In this document: piece after piece, positions 22,919 through 28,802 of the stretch
How positions within the stretch are numbered: the stretch's first letter is position 1
How the letters are laid out: each line of letters begins with the position of its first letter
Source of the DNA: a virus
DNA length: 37,477 nucleotides
Direction: 5' to 3' (one strand)
IMG/VR virus record: IMGVR_UViG_3300042868_004757
Coordinates: 1-37,477 of that record
Notes under the pieces: model-generated
Databases searched by the model: none
What the model was told of the DNA's origin: nothing
Seen by the model: only the letters and a program-made list of their open reading frames with translations
Made by a program: the position numbers and the translations under genes

Positions 22919-22968
22919 CAATTGTGAAACTATAACACAATTGTTTCATAACTTGCACGGTATCGTGC
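22919..22968 (-). promoter_or_regulatory. leader of the homing endonuclease gene with two inverted repeats
   Basis: CAATTGTG (22919-22926) and CACAATTG (22936-22943) are perfect arms around a nine-base spacer, and GAAAC/GTTTC extends the symmetry at 22926-22947. A second repeat, GCACG-GTAT-CGTGC, lies at 22955-22968. On the minus strand TATAGT (22934-22929) is a possible -10. The first repeat abuts the GGAGG ribosome binding site, so it could be an operator or an RNA hairpin hiding the start, keeping the endonuclease low. Confidence 0.45.
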
Positions 22969-23026
22969 GGTAAGCCTCCATTAGCTTTTTGCTGCGCACG
23001 TATTGGAATTTAGGTCGGGCTGTCAT
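22946..23026 (-). pseudogene. truncated DUF1364-like nuclease gene, 26-codon remnant
   Basis: The frame MTARPKFQYVRSKKLMEAYR followed by TIPCKL and a stop looks like the N-terminus of the phage DUF1364/HNH-type family, where YxRSKKL...PC is normally followed by xxC and a downstream HNH core. Here it ends right after the first cysteine. The ATG overlaps the previous gene's stop (ATGA), so it keeps its operon position. The homing endonuclease gene follows at once. The simplest reading is that insertion of the endonuclease removed the 3' part. The family match is from memory of the motif. Confidence 0.5.
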
Positions 23027-23244
23027 TTCCAGTCTTTACGAGGCAAAATTTTGCACTCCATCGTTACGGGGTCAATCTCAATTACGCCGTAATCTCCGTA
23101 CTCAAAAAACTCGCTTGAAAATTCTTCGCGTTCTTTTTCCATGCGAGGAGTTACGTCATCCTCATCGTCAGGCAGAGGATGTTTTGCGTTGATGATTTCC
23201 CAAATTGCATCTGGGTTTTTAAATTGAATCTGAATCTTGCTCAT
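23023..23244 (-). CDS. 73-aa acidic hypothetical protein
   Basis: The protein starts MSKIQIQFKNPDAIWEII and is strongly acidic in the middle (PDDEDDVTPRMEKEREEF), ending DPVTMECKILPRKDWK. AAGGAG precedes the ATG. The charge pattern resembles small phage proteins that mimic DNA or bind host enzymes, but no family is certain. It overlaps the truncated DUF1364-like frame by four bases. Confidence 0.66.
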   Translation of the reverse strand: MSKIQIQFKNPDAIWEIINAKHPLPDDEDDVTPRMEKEREEFSSEFFEYGDYGVIEIDPVTMECKILPRKDWK

Positions 23245-23247
23245 TTC

Positions 23248-23655
23248 TCACTCCTTAAAAACAATCCCATGCTCCGCGCCCCATGCGTGAAGCCACTCGA
23301 TAAACTGGCTGCCCTGTTCTTTGGTGAACTTGCGGGTTTGAAAGTCCAACTGCACTATTCCATCCCCGTCTAGGTTAGGAATGATGCGCCCACCTACTAG
23401 CGCGTAATCCTTGCAAAACTTCTGCACTAGCAGCCGCTTCCAGTCGCCAGAATCCCACGTTGCGCCTAAGTGTTGCGCTTGCTTGGAAATCTCTCCAATC
23501 ATTGCGTGATATTTTTGCTCTTGTTCGCGGGTTTTGCTTTCCTCCGTCAGCGATAGCACAGGCTTCTTACCGGCCTGCAATTGCTCTTTGGCGGCTTCCC
23601 ACACTGCGATCATTGCCGTGTGTGCCTGCTGCCGGTTGTGCAGTGTTACTCGCAT
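23248..23655 (-). CDS. ninB: NinB-type recombination protein
   Basis: This 135-aa protein fits the NinB family (PF05772; lambda Orf, 146 aa). It has N-terminal VTLHNRQQAHTAMIAVWEAA, the central REQEQKYHAMIGEISKQAQHLG and TWDSGDWKRLLVQKF, and the C-terminal LDFQTRKFTKEQGSQFIEWLHAWGAEHGI across residues ~108-135. NinB binds SSB-coated ssDNA and loads recombinases or annealing proteins, which fits an ERF-type annealase and an SSB elsewhere in the phage. The start at 23655 was chosen from the family N-terminus; it overlaps the upstream gene by ten bases. Confidence 0.88.
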   Translation of the reverse strand: MRVTLHNRQQAHTAMIAVWEAAKEQLQAGKKPVLSLTEESKTREQEQKYHAMIGEISKQAQHLGATWDSGDWKRLLVQKFCKDYALVGGRIIPNLDGDGIVQLDFQTRKFTKEQGSQFIEWLHAWGAEHGIVFKE

Positions 23656-23831
23656 AGCGCCTGATTGCAAAGGCTATCCACCCGCGCCCAATGCTCGTCT
23701 GCCGTTGCGTTCATTGCTACGTCTTGAATAGCCCTCAAAGCCTCGCGCAGCGCTTCAATCTGCTGCTCACGTTCCACCGCCATGCGCTTGATGGTGTTTA
23801 GTGCGTCTTCGCTTACGTTAATTGTTTTCAT
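23646..23831 (-). CDS. 61-aa coiled-coil protein behind cassette C
   Basis: The protein starts MKTINVSEDALNTIKRMAVE and continues as a leucine-rich helix (REQQIEALREALRAIQDVAM). The leader ATTAACCGGAGAGAAC is almost the same as those before the genes at 33869 and 33998. It is the first gene downstream of cassette C, directly upstream of ninB, so it opens the recombination/nuclease block. Function unknown. Confidence 0.66.
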   Translation of the reverse strand: MKTINVSEDALNTIKRMAVEREQQIEALREALRAIQDVAMNATADEHWARVDSLCNQALCE

Positions 23832-23853
23832 GTTCTCTCCGGTTAATGAATGA

Positions 23854-23897
23854 ATTGTCTAGCACTTTTTCACGCTTGCGAATTAGGGGAAACCCTA
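23854..23897 (-). promoter_or_regulatory. palindrome-promoter cassette C
   Basis: On the minus strand TAGGGTTTCCCCTA (23897-23884) is followed 36 bases from its start by TAGACAAT (23861-23854), giving a GACAAT -10. A weak -35 (TTCGCA) sits 17 bases upstream of the hexamer, immediately beyond the palindrome. The palindrome lies inside the last codons of the preceding gene (encoding RVSPNSQ). It drives the 61-aa gene, ninB and the nuclease block. Confidence 0.68.
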
Positions 23898-24055
23898 ACT
23901 TTCGGCGATTCGTCTAGCATCCGTTTTGCCCAGCGACTACCGCCCAGATCATCCCACTTTGCTTTCTGTTCGTCAGTCAGCCGCGCCTTGACGATGTGTC
24001 GGGCAGGGTTTTCGGCTGGGGGGCGTCCTGCCCCCTCTCGTTTGCCGCCTTTCAT
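23870..24055 (-). CDS. 61-aa basic DNA-binding-like protein
   Basis: The protein starts MKGGKREGAGRPPAENPARH, an AT-hook/GRP-rich basic N-terminus. It is followed by VKARLTDEQKAKWDDLGGSRW and a helix, resembling small phage DNA-binding proteins of ribbon-helix-helix type. Its C-terminal codons contain the palindrome of cassette C, so it overlaps a regulatory site. The start overlaps the previous stop (ATGA). Function unknown; autoregulation is possible but unproven. Confidence 0.66.
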   Translation of the reverse strand: MKGGKREGAGRPPAENPARHIVKARLTDEQKAKWDDLGGSRWAKRMLDESPKVRVSPNSQA

Positions 24056-24270
24056 GCCTGCACTACAGCTGCGAGATTGCTTTTTGCGACTCGTTTGCCA
24101 TCTACATACCAATCAATGCGTGGTGCAGACTTGCGGCCTGTTGTAACGCGACCTTGAGGAACAATCCTAGCATCTACTTTGCGGCCGTTAACAAAACCTG
24201 TTTGAGTTTCATATGGCTTGTTCGCCAGAATAACAGCATCAAAAATTTGCTGAGTAGTTGTGTGTGTCAT
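24052..24270 (-). CDS. 72-aa hypothetical protein behind a strong promoter
   Basis: The protein starts MTHTTTQQIFDAVILANKP and ends KSNLAAVVQA, with a beta-rich basic centre (VNGRKVDARIVPQGRVTTGR, RIDWYVDGKRV). AAGGTG lies seven bases before this ATG and too close to an ATG six bases upstream. It is the first gene after the sigma70 promoter at 24303. The leader has an ACAC/GTGT inverted repeat (24277-24290) that could be an operator. Function unknown; a small regulator is a reasonable guess. Confidence 0.62.
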   Translation of the reverse strand: MTHTTTQQIFDAVILANKPYETQTGFVNGRKVDARIVPQGRVTTGRKSAPRIDWYVDGKRVAKSNLAAVVQA

Positions 24271-24302
24271 TTTCATACACCTTAGTGTGTTGCGTTGAAT
24301 GA

Positions 24303-24330
24303 ATTATAGGCCCACAAAAAACAATTGCAA
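24303..24330 (-). promoter_or_regulatory. strong sigma70-type promoter inside the early operon
   Basis: The minus strand reads TTGCAA, 16 bases, TATAAT (24330-24303), the best sigma70 promoter match noted in the window. It lies in one of the few true gaps of the operon (24271-24339) and gives a leader of about 25 bases to the 72-aa gene. The spacing and T-rich spacer suggest it works with unmodified host RNA polymerase right after infection. Confidence 0.7.
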
Positions 24331-24339
24331 GCAGTATTT

Positions 24340-24624
24340 TTACCTCTTGTCGGAAACTTGCAGTATTCTTAACGCGCTTAGTGCCGCCTCCACCCCATCA
24401 ACCATGTAAACGGGCAGCCCTTTGGACTCCTCCGTTTGCTTTCCGTTTAAGCCTTTGCGACCATAGTGCGTTTTAGGGTTTTTCACCTCTATGTACATAG
24501 TCCGGTCACCGGCCCATATTTGCAGGTCATACGGCTGATGCACCACTTTGACCTTAGCCCCCGCCTTTCGCAGTGCGGCCACAATCTCGGCTTGATTCGC
24601 GTCAACTCTGCGTGCGTATCTCAT
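24340..24624 (-). CDS. PD-(D/E)XK endonuclease-like protein
   Basis: This 94-aa protein has the restriction-endonuclease-like core. A helix (NQAEIVAALRKAGAKVKVVH) is followed by strand PYDLQIWAGDR with the catalytic Asp and YIEVKNP supplying the E-x-K motif. The helix region KQTEESKGLPVYMVDGVEAALSAL follows. It resembles the small VRR-NUC/phage nucleases that may resolve or nick recombination or replication intermediates. It is the last gene before the 24303 promoter and overlaps the 40-aa frame upstream by 23 bases. Confidence 0.78.
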   Translation of the reverse strand: MRYARRVDANQAEIVAALRKAGAKVKVVHQPYDLQIWAGDRTMYIEVKNPKTHYGRKGLNGKQTEESKGLPVYMVDGVEAALSALRILQVSDKR

Positions 24625-24724
24625 TCAATCGCTCCTTCACTCCCTTGATTAGCTCTAGCTCCGGTGTCATTGCTTCGTAGTTCTTCAGTGCCCATCGTGC
24701 ATAGTCCTCATCAATGTTTTTCAT
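24602..24724 (-). CDS. 40-aa helical peptide
   Basis: The frame MKNIDEDYARWALKNYEAMT then PELELIKGVKERLNEIRTQS is charged and helical. It fills the gap between the 49-aa protein and the PD-(D/E)XK nuclease, overlapping both (14 and 23 bases). No clear ribosome binding site is seen, so translation would depend on coupling to the upstream gene. Without it the operon would have an unusual 86-base gap. Confidence 0.5.
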   Translation of the reverse strand: MKNIDEDYARWALKNYEAMTPELELIKGVKERLNEIRTQS

Positions 24725-24860
24725 CCATAAGATGTGCGTTATCAGCCGGTTTCGGATGTTCGCTAACGGGTGGTTTGCCAAAGATGCGCTCCCAGTTCTT
24801 GCGGAATTCTTCCATGTCAGTTGGTCTGGGCGTGTCGCCCTTGCCTGCTTCGTGGCTCAT
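24711..24860 (-). CDS. 49-aa conserved phage protein (GKGDTPRP...ERIFGK motif)
   Basis: The protein starts MSHEAGKGDTPRPTDMEEFR and continues NWERIFGKPP. The GKG-x-PRP...W-x-IFGK pattern is a recurring small phage family of unknown function. The ATG at 24860 overlaps the previous stop (ATGA) and has GGAGAG upstream, so the longer upstream reading is rejected. The C-terminus (SEHPKPADNAHLMDEKH) is polar and probably disordered. Confidence 0.72.
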   Translation of the reverse strand: MSHEAGKGDTPRPTDMEEFRKNWERIFGKPPVSEHPKPADNAHLMDEKH

Positions 24861-25033
24861 TTGTCTTGCTCTCCTAAAACCTGCCAATGCCTGCGAAGGT
24901 TTGCAACAATCTGCACCAATGCCAGACCCAGTAAAAACGCAGATGCCCACGCTTCATCCATAACCACTGCCAATATGATGAGGCCCCAAGATGCGATCTG
25001 TCCGCTGATTGATTGATATTGGTAATGGGTCAT
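24857..25033 (-). CDS. 58-aa membrane protein with two hydrophobic helices
   Basis: The frame MTHYQYQSISGQIASWGLII, LAVVMDEAWASAFLLGLALV, QIVANLRRHWQVLGEQDK has two hydrophobic stretches (residues 14-24 and 29-44) joined by MDEAW and a basic C-terminus. A hairpin with both ends in the cytoplasm is likely. It overlaps both neighbours by ATGA. It is unlike known holins in position (early operon), so a host-takeover or exclusion role is more plausible. Function unknown. Confidence 0.68.
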   Translation of the reverse strand: MTHYQYQSISGQIASWGLIILAVVMDEAWASAFLLGLALVQIVANLRRHWQVLGEQDK

Positions 25034-25254
25034 TTATCCTCCTTGACGTGCTTTTTGTGCCATTCCGCAAACACCGGCCAAACGGGGTCGTTCTCGTCCT
25101 TCGGCTCGTATGGCTTCATGCCATCCGCATCAAACGAAAAGGATGGCCCGCAGAACGGGTGGAAATCGACGTGTATGTAACGATTGCCAACGTGCAGCCG
25201 CCCGAAATGGGCTGATGTGCAAACGATGGCATTTGCAATGCGTGTGCAGGTCAT
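25030..25254 (-). CDS. 74-aa conserved-type phage protein
   Basis: The protein starts MTCTRIANAIVCTSAHFGRL and has HVDFHPFCGPSF and a WPVFAEWHKKH end. The pattern of an N-terminal IVNAIVC-like strand, an FxFHPxCGP centre and a terminal W-x-x-F-x-x-W helix recurs in proteins of betaproteobacterial phages; its role is unknown. The start overlaps the previous stop (ATGA), replacing a longer reading that runs into the upstream gene. Three Cys and several His might bind metal. Confidence 0.68.
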   Translation of the reverse strand: MTCTRIANAIVCTSAHFGRLHVGNRYIHVDFHPFCGPSFSFDADGMKPYEPKDENDPVWPVFAEWHKKHVKEDK

Positions 25255-26213
25255 GCCGCCTCCGGTGGAGTTGGCGCACCCGATAGCGCCTTGTTCAGCC
25301 GCACTAATTCGGCGCAAATGATGTACTCGGGCGCGTTGTGGTCGTGCAGGTCTATGCCTTCCTGCGCAAGTGCCAGTGTCTTTCTCGATGATGTTTGTAC
25401 TGGCTCCGCTTGCTTGGGTGCTGGCTTACTCAACCCCATCACAGACATGCTGGCGCTGGTTTCGGCTTCAGTCAGGCCGTTGATGCCGACCGGCTCCGCT
25501 TGCTGTGCTGGAAGCGTTTGTTTGTGCACAAGTGAAGGCAGCTTGTCGGGGTGGCGCTGATACACAGAAACAACCACATCCCAATTAGGCGTGTCGTACT
25601 CGTATTGAGCAAAAAATTCAGGCAGTCTCGGCTCCGCTTGCTTGGGTGCTGGCTTGCCTCGCACTGGAAAACTGGCAGTAGCAACATGGGAGTTGTCACG
25701 CATCCACTGCGGCCAGTCTTTGGTGCGGTCTGTCGCAAACTGCTCAAGCATCCCCGCTATCTCATTTGTGGTGAGCTGGGGTGCTAGTTGTCCACCGGCT
25801 TGGCCTTCCCATTCTTCAGCGAGGGATAGCGCCTGCGCAGGTGTCACCGGCTCTTGCGCTTGCTGTACCGCTGGATGATGGCATTTGCCTTCGCCCTTGC
25901 ACTGTCCCGGCAGATCGCAGATGCGAAAGCGGCAGTTTGAGTAGGGCGCTTGTCCGTTTCCCGCTGTGATAGCCGACGCTAGGGGAGTGGCAGCGTTTCC
26001 GGTTTCTGGTGTGATGGCTTGCGGCTGCATGGGCGTCCCAATTTCCTCTGCCGTAGGAATTAGCTTGACCTTTTGCTCCTGTGCTTGCTTGATGGCGGTG
26101 ATGGCTTTGCGGCAATCTGCCCCCATTGATGGCGACCATGACGGGCTTTCAATGTACGTCAGAGATTCTTCAAATGTTTCCAGCGCAAGTGCTAATACAT
26201 CTTTGGTGGTCAT
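25251..26213 (-). CDS. 320-aa linker-rich hypothetical protein with Cys cluster
   Basis: The N-terminal helix (TTKDVLALALETFEESLTYIE, residues 2-22) precedes a Pro/Gln/Ala-rich linker. A Cys cluster follows (NCRFRICDLPGQCKGEGKCH, about residues 92-111) that may bind metal and resembles proteins of Burkholderiales phages. Three copies of an APKQAEP/PAQQAEP linker separate short domains (TASFPVRGKPAPKQAEP, MGLSKPAPKQAEP). Two linkers are encoded by an exact 26-bp repeat. Function unknown. The repeats suggest exchange or slippage of short cassettes. Confidence 0.65.
   Translation of the reverse strand: MTTKDVLALALETFEESLTYIESPSWSPSMGADCRKAITAIKQAQEQKVKLIPTAEEIGTPMQPQAITPETGNAATPLASAITAGNGQAPYSNCRFRICDLPGQCKGEGKCHHPAVQQAQEPVTPAQALSLAEEWEGQAGGQLAPQLTTNEIAGMLEQFATDRTKDWPQWMRDNSHVATASFPVRGKPAPKQAEPRLPEFFAQYEYDTPNWDVVVSVYQRHPDKLPSLVHKQTLPAQQAEPVGINGLTEAETSASMSVMGLSKPAPKQAEPVQTSSRKTLALAQEGIDLHDHNAPEYIICAELVRLNKALSGAPTPPEAA
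25402..25427. repeat. 26-bp direct repeat, copy 1
   Basis: This copy matches 25630-25655 exactly over 26 bases and encodes, on the minus strand, the SKPAPKQAEP linker. A shorter related stretch lies at 25494-25507. It may promote deletion or duplication of the intervening module. Confidence 0.8.
25630..25655. repeat. 26-bp direct repeat, copy 2
   Basis: This is the second exact copy of the repeat at 25402, 228 bases away, a multiple of three. Recombination between the copies would therefore remove 76 codons in frame from the 320-aa gene. It encodes the GKPAPKQAEP linker. Confidence 0.8.
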
Positions 26214-26521
26214 TCCAGTCCTTTCAGCGCAGATTGAATGCGCGTCAGTCGCTCCTTGAGCTTTGCGTTTTCTTCGGCCAGATCGTGATTCGCACGGCGC
26301 AATACCTCGGCGTCAGTCGGGGTGCAGCCGGTAGGAATTGCTGCCAACAGTGCGCGGGAGTTTGTCGGCAAGCCTCGGCGCTTGAGAGCCTTACGGACTG
26401 CGCCATGAGACACGCCAAAGAAGTCGCCAACCTCGTCAAGCGTCTTTCCCGTGAGCAGCATTCGGGTGTATTGCTCAACGTCACCCGTGCTGCGATTTCC
26501 TCGCTGTGGTGTGGTGGTCAT
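26210..26521 (-). CDS. HTH protein with C-terminal coiled coil
   Basis: This 103-aa protein begins MTTTPQRGNRSTGDVEQYTR. The HTH LLTGKTLDEVGDFFGVSHGAVRKALKRRGL (residues ~24-53) resembles Helix-turn-helix-7/resolvase-type folds. It is followed by a coiled coil (DLAEENAKLKERLTRIQSAL), probably for dimerisation. A dimeric HTH protein would suit a palindromic operator, so it is one candidate for reading the TAGGG palindromes, without direct evidence. The start is ten bases after the upstream gene's end. Confidence 0.7.
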   Translation of the reverse strand: MTTTPQRGNRSTGDVEQYTRMLLTGKTLDEVGDFFGVSHGAVRKALKRRGLPTNSRALLAAIPTGCTPTDAEVLRRANHDLAEENAKLKERLTRIQSALKGLE

Positions 26522-26531
26522 AGCTTTTCCT

Positions 26532-26921
26532 TCATGGTCGGTTGTCTGCGCCGCACTTGCGGCATGTACCTGCCCACAATGAAGCGGCAGACATATAGGC
26601 ACCGCACCCATAGCAGCGCAAGGCTTCCCGCTTCTGCTTTTCTGGTTGCTTGAGCTGAATAGCAGTCCCTTCAAGGGCTTCAGTGCGCTTGATGTACTGC
26701 ATATCAACTGCGGGGCGCGTTCTTTGGTCGATGTACTCTTTCGGCCAAGGAATGTCGGATGGCCGAGAGTTGTGCATGGCTTGGGCTGTTACTTCGCTGT
26801 AAATCTCTGCCTTGCTCAAATCCGTTGTGTATCCGTTTCCACCTTTGGCCCACCACAGCACATCGTTACCGACATAGCCTCGGCTGTCTTGGAGGTAATA
26901 GGTCGGCTCAGGCATCTTCAT
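26532..26921 (-). CDS. phage protein with C-terminal zinc ribbon
   Basis: This 129-aa protein starts MKMPEPTYYLQDSRGYVGND, then VLWWAKGGNGYTTDLSKAEIY, a pattern shared by small proteins of betaproteobacterial phages. The C-terminus is a zinc ribbon, CYGCGAYMSAASLWAGTCRK with CGADNRP (CxxC-x15-CxxC). GGGAGG lies five bases before the chosen ATG. Function unknown; the N-terminal domain reads like a small substrate- or protein-binding fold. Confidence 0.68.
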   Translation of the reverse strand: MKMPEPTYYLQDSRGYVGNDVLWWAKGGNGYTTDLSKAEIYSEVTAQAMHNSRPSDIPWPKEYIDQRTRPAVDMQYIKRTEALEGTAIQLKQPEKQKREALRCYGCGAYMSAASLWAGTCRKCGADNRP

Positions 26922-27285
26922 GCTGGCCTCCCTTCTGACAGCACGTTTGCACTGCAACTACTTTGCCAAGATGTACATGCCGCCCGACAATGCTCTCGGC
27001 GGTTGGCTCACCGGCTGCAAAGGACGCAGCCTCGCAGCGTTCGCAAAGTAAGCGGCCTTGTGGCGGCGCATCCAAAAATGTGAACTTCTTTGGCTGACCG
27101 GTAAATGAGTTTCCGCACCACGCGACCACTGAAAAATGACCGGGCCAGCGTTCACTAATCTTGTGCTCTGCAAGGTGCCTCACTCGATGAATGAGAACTG
27201 CGCGAGTGTTATCTACAAACGGCTCGCATTCTTCATAGTCGTAGATTGCAAGCGACTTGGGTTTTACTTTAATTTGCATCTTCAT
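26908..27285 (-). CDS. 125-aa hypothetical protein with CxxC motif
   Basis: The protein starts MKMQIKVKPKSLAIYDYEEC and has a beta-rich middle (HFSVVAWCGNSFTGQPKKFTF). A CERC knuckle (LLCERCEAASFAAG) and a second Cys pair near the end (VQTCCQKGG) may together bind zinc. Similar short proteins without known function occur in phage accessory regions. It overlaps the next gene by 14 bases and the previous one by four. Confidence 0.64.
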   Translation of the reverse strand: MKMQIKVKPKSLAIYDYEECEPFVDNTRAVLIHRVRHLAEHKISERWPGHFSVVAWCGNSFTGQPKKFTFLDAPPQGRLLCERCEAASFAAGEPTAESIVGRHVHLGKVVAVQTCCQKGGQHEDA

Positions 27286-27764
27286 TTCTGGCCTCCCTTT
27301 GCGTGGATTCCGTGAGCCTTCTCGCCGTGGCGTATCCCGTTGATGAAGTCTTCTTTTGATTGGGCGCTTGCGTGAAAGTAGTCAGCCTCTGAAACGAGTG
27401 CCTTTACAGCTTCACGGCTCAGAGGTGCCAGCGCCTTGGGTGCTGCGTACAAAGCCATAACAAATTTACCGGCAGCGGTTTTGCGCAGTGGGATGTAATG
27501 GCCGCTTTCGTCCTCGGGGTCTTTGATTAGCTCCAGTTGCTCTGGAGACATAAAGCCCACCACCTCCCCCTTGCCCATAGCGTCCAATCGGGATTGCAAC
27601 TGCAATACGTCTGCATTTCGTCCATCTTGCGTTGTTTGCAAAAGTGCGCGCATGTCAGTGAGTTGCAATGCAAGGGCGTCACGCTCAACAGTCATCCGCT
27701 CGTTCTCTGCTCGCAGCGCGTCTCGCTCGGCAATCAGCGATTCAATCTTTGCTGAGTAGGTCAT
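27282..27764 (-). CDS. coiled-coil phage protein (Ea22-like accessory)
   Basis: This 160-aa protein has an N-terminal coiled coil (KIESLIAERDALRAENERMT, continuing to about residue 60). It is followed by GEVVGFMSPEQLELIKDPED, a motif common in phage accessory proteins. The C-terminus has SREAVKALVSEADYFHASAQ, where a bulky end matches other members. Function unknown. It overlaps both neighbours by four bases in the accessory gene run 26210-28578. Confidence 0.64.
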   Translation of the reverse strand: MTYSAKIESLIAERDALRAENERMTVERDALALQLTDMRALLQTTQDGRNADVLQLQSRLDAMGKGEVVGFMSPEQLELIKDPEDESGHYIPLRKTAAGKFVMALYAAPKALAPLSREAVKALVSEADYFHASAQSKEDFINGIRHGEKAHGIHAKGGQK

Positions 27765-28186
27765 TTTCTTGCTTCCATTGCGCTATCAATAGCAGTGTCA
27801 AGTTCTTCGCCTGCTCGGTATTCGTAAGTGTGATAACCGCCTACACCTTCCACATGTTCATCTGGTGGTACCCATCCGGTTCGCTTATCAATTACAAGGG
27901 AGACGTCTGTGTCAGGGCTTCGCAACCACCGATACCTTTCCGCATCTTTCTCAGCCTTCTCCACCCTGTCTAGCAGGGCTAGGATTGCGGCGGGGTTTGC
28001 TGCTGCGATGAACTCGCAATGGTCTTGATAGCCCTCGTATGTGTCACTTAGGCAGATGGCTCCGACTAGATAGGAGCATTCAGGAATGTGGACATATCCA
28101 TCCGCATCAACCTTGCGGCCATCCCATTTCCATTCTGGTGAATCTTGGTTTGCAGCCTCAGCCAGCTTTCGCAGTTCTTGTGTCAT
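27761..28186 (-). CDS. Ead/Ea22-like protein
   Basis: This 141-aa protein starts MTQELRKLAEAANQDSPEWK and contains CEFIAAANPAAILALLDRVE followed by KAEKDAERYRWLRSP. This ANPAAxLALLDRxE pattern defines the Ead/Ea22-like family (PF13935) of lambdoid accessory proteins with unknown function. The start has GGAGGGA upstream and overlaps the previous stop, so the 26-residue extension is rejected. Such genes are mosaic and dispensable in lambdoid phages. Confidence 0.75.
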   Translation of the reverse strand: MTQELRKLAEAANQDSPEWKWDGRKVDADGYVHIPECSYLVGAICLSDTYEGYQDHCEFIAAANPAAILALLDRVEKAEKDAERYRWLRSPDTDVSLVIDKRTGWVPPDEHVEGVGGYHTYEYRAGEELDTAIDSAMEARK

Positions 28187-28578
28187 TTGGCTTCCCTCCG
28201 TGTGTAGAGTGGGATTGGTTCGCCGTGTTCTTTCGCGCATGATTCGGAAAGAAAGATGCTGCAAAACTCGGGCGTAGTGAATCCGCTAGGTTCAGAACTG
28301 AGCTGTGCCGCTGCTCCCTGTGCGTAGGCTTGTTGGAGTTGGTCGGCGGTGAAAACGCCTTTTAGTCTTGTGCAGTGAATAATTCCGAGACAGCATTTTT
28401 CTGCTCTATCCAGTTCGCAAGCATCGACAAAATAAGCAGGCTCCGGCAGCTCCATCGCCCCCAGCTTCGCCAGAATCGCGGCTTCAGCATCTTTTACTAG
28501 CTTGCCCATAACTTTTGCGCCAGCAGTCCCATCAGCAAAACCGTGCAGCCTTCTGATTTCATCGTCAGTCAGTAACAT
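28183..28578 (-). CDS. 131-aa accessory protein behind cassette E
   Basis: The protein starts MLLTDDEIRRLHGFADGTAG and has a helical first half, a GVFTADQLQQAYAQGAAAQL segment and a PIPLYTRREAK end seen in other phage Ea-type proteins. AGGAGG lies five bases before this ATG; a GTG six bases upstream is inside the ribosome binding site. It is the first gene served by cassette E and opens the accessory run down to 25030. Function unknown. Confidence 0.68.
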   Translation of the reverse strand: MLLTDDEIRRLHGFADGTAGAKVMGKLVKDAEAAILAKLGAMELPEPAYFVDACELDRAEKCCLGIIHCTRLKGVFTADQLQQAYAQGAAAQLSSEPSGFTTPEFCSIFLSESCAKEHGEPIPLYTRREAK

Positions 28579-28607
28579 TTTCACCTCCTAAAAGTCTACC
28601 TATAAGC

Positions 28608-28802
28608 CTAGACAGTCCGTAAACCGCTAGGGATAGGCCAATTATCGTTAGCTTGGTCATTTTGTGAATTAGGGTTTACCCTAGATAGTTCGTTTTCGCT
28701 AAGGTCGCCAGTCAGAAAAAGCGCGTAGCTGATTGAGTAAATCGAGTGCGCCGCGCCTTCTCTTGCTTCGTCTAGTAGGTTGTTTGCTTGGGGGTGGTTC
28801 AT
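28608..28802 (-). CDS. 64-aa protein carrying the cassette E palindrome
   Basis: The protein starts MNHPQANNLLDEAREGAAHS and continues IYSISYALFLTGDLSENEL. The tail (SRVNPNSQNDQANDNW) is encoded by the palindrome and the promoter. The start overlaps the previous stop (ATGA at 28799-28802), so the longer upstream reading is rejected. The tail motif RVNPNSQ parallels RVSPNSQ of the gene at 23870, because both encode the operator plus the -35 region. Function unknown. Confidence 0.64.
   Translation of the reverse strand: MNHPQANNLLDEAREGAAHSIYSISYALFLTGDLSENELSRVNPNSQNDQANDNWPIPSGLRTV
28640..28683 (-). promoter_or_regulatory. palindrome-promoter cassette E
   Basis: On the minus strand the perfect 14-bp palindrome TAGGGTAAACCCTA (28683-28670) is followed 36 bases from its start by CGATAATT (28647-28640), giving a GATAAT -10. 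A TTCACA -35-like box lies 16 bases upstream of it. It shares CCCTAATTC-R-CAA with cassette C beyond the palindrome. The cassette is inside the 64-aa gene and would drive the accessory run starting at 28578. Confidence 0.65.

Noticed and set aside
24474-24490. TAGGGTTTTTCACCTC, similar to the cassette B palindrome
   Set aside because: It has an extra base and a mismatch in the second arm, lies inside the PD-(D/E)XK gene, and has no -10 at the cassette distance.
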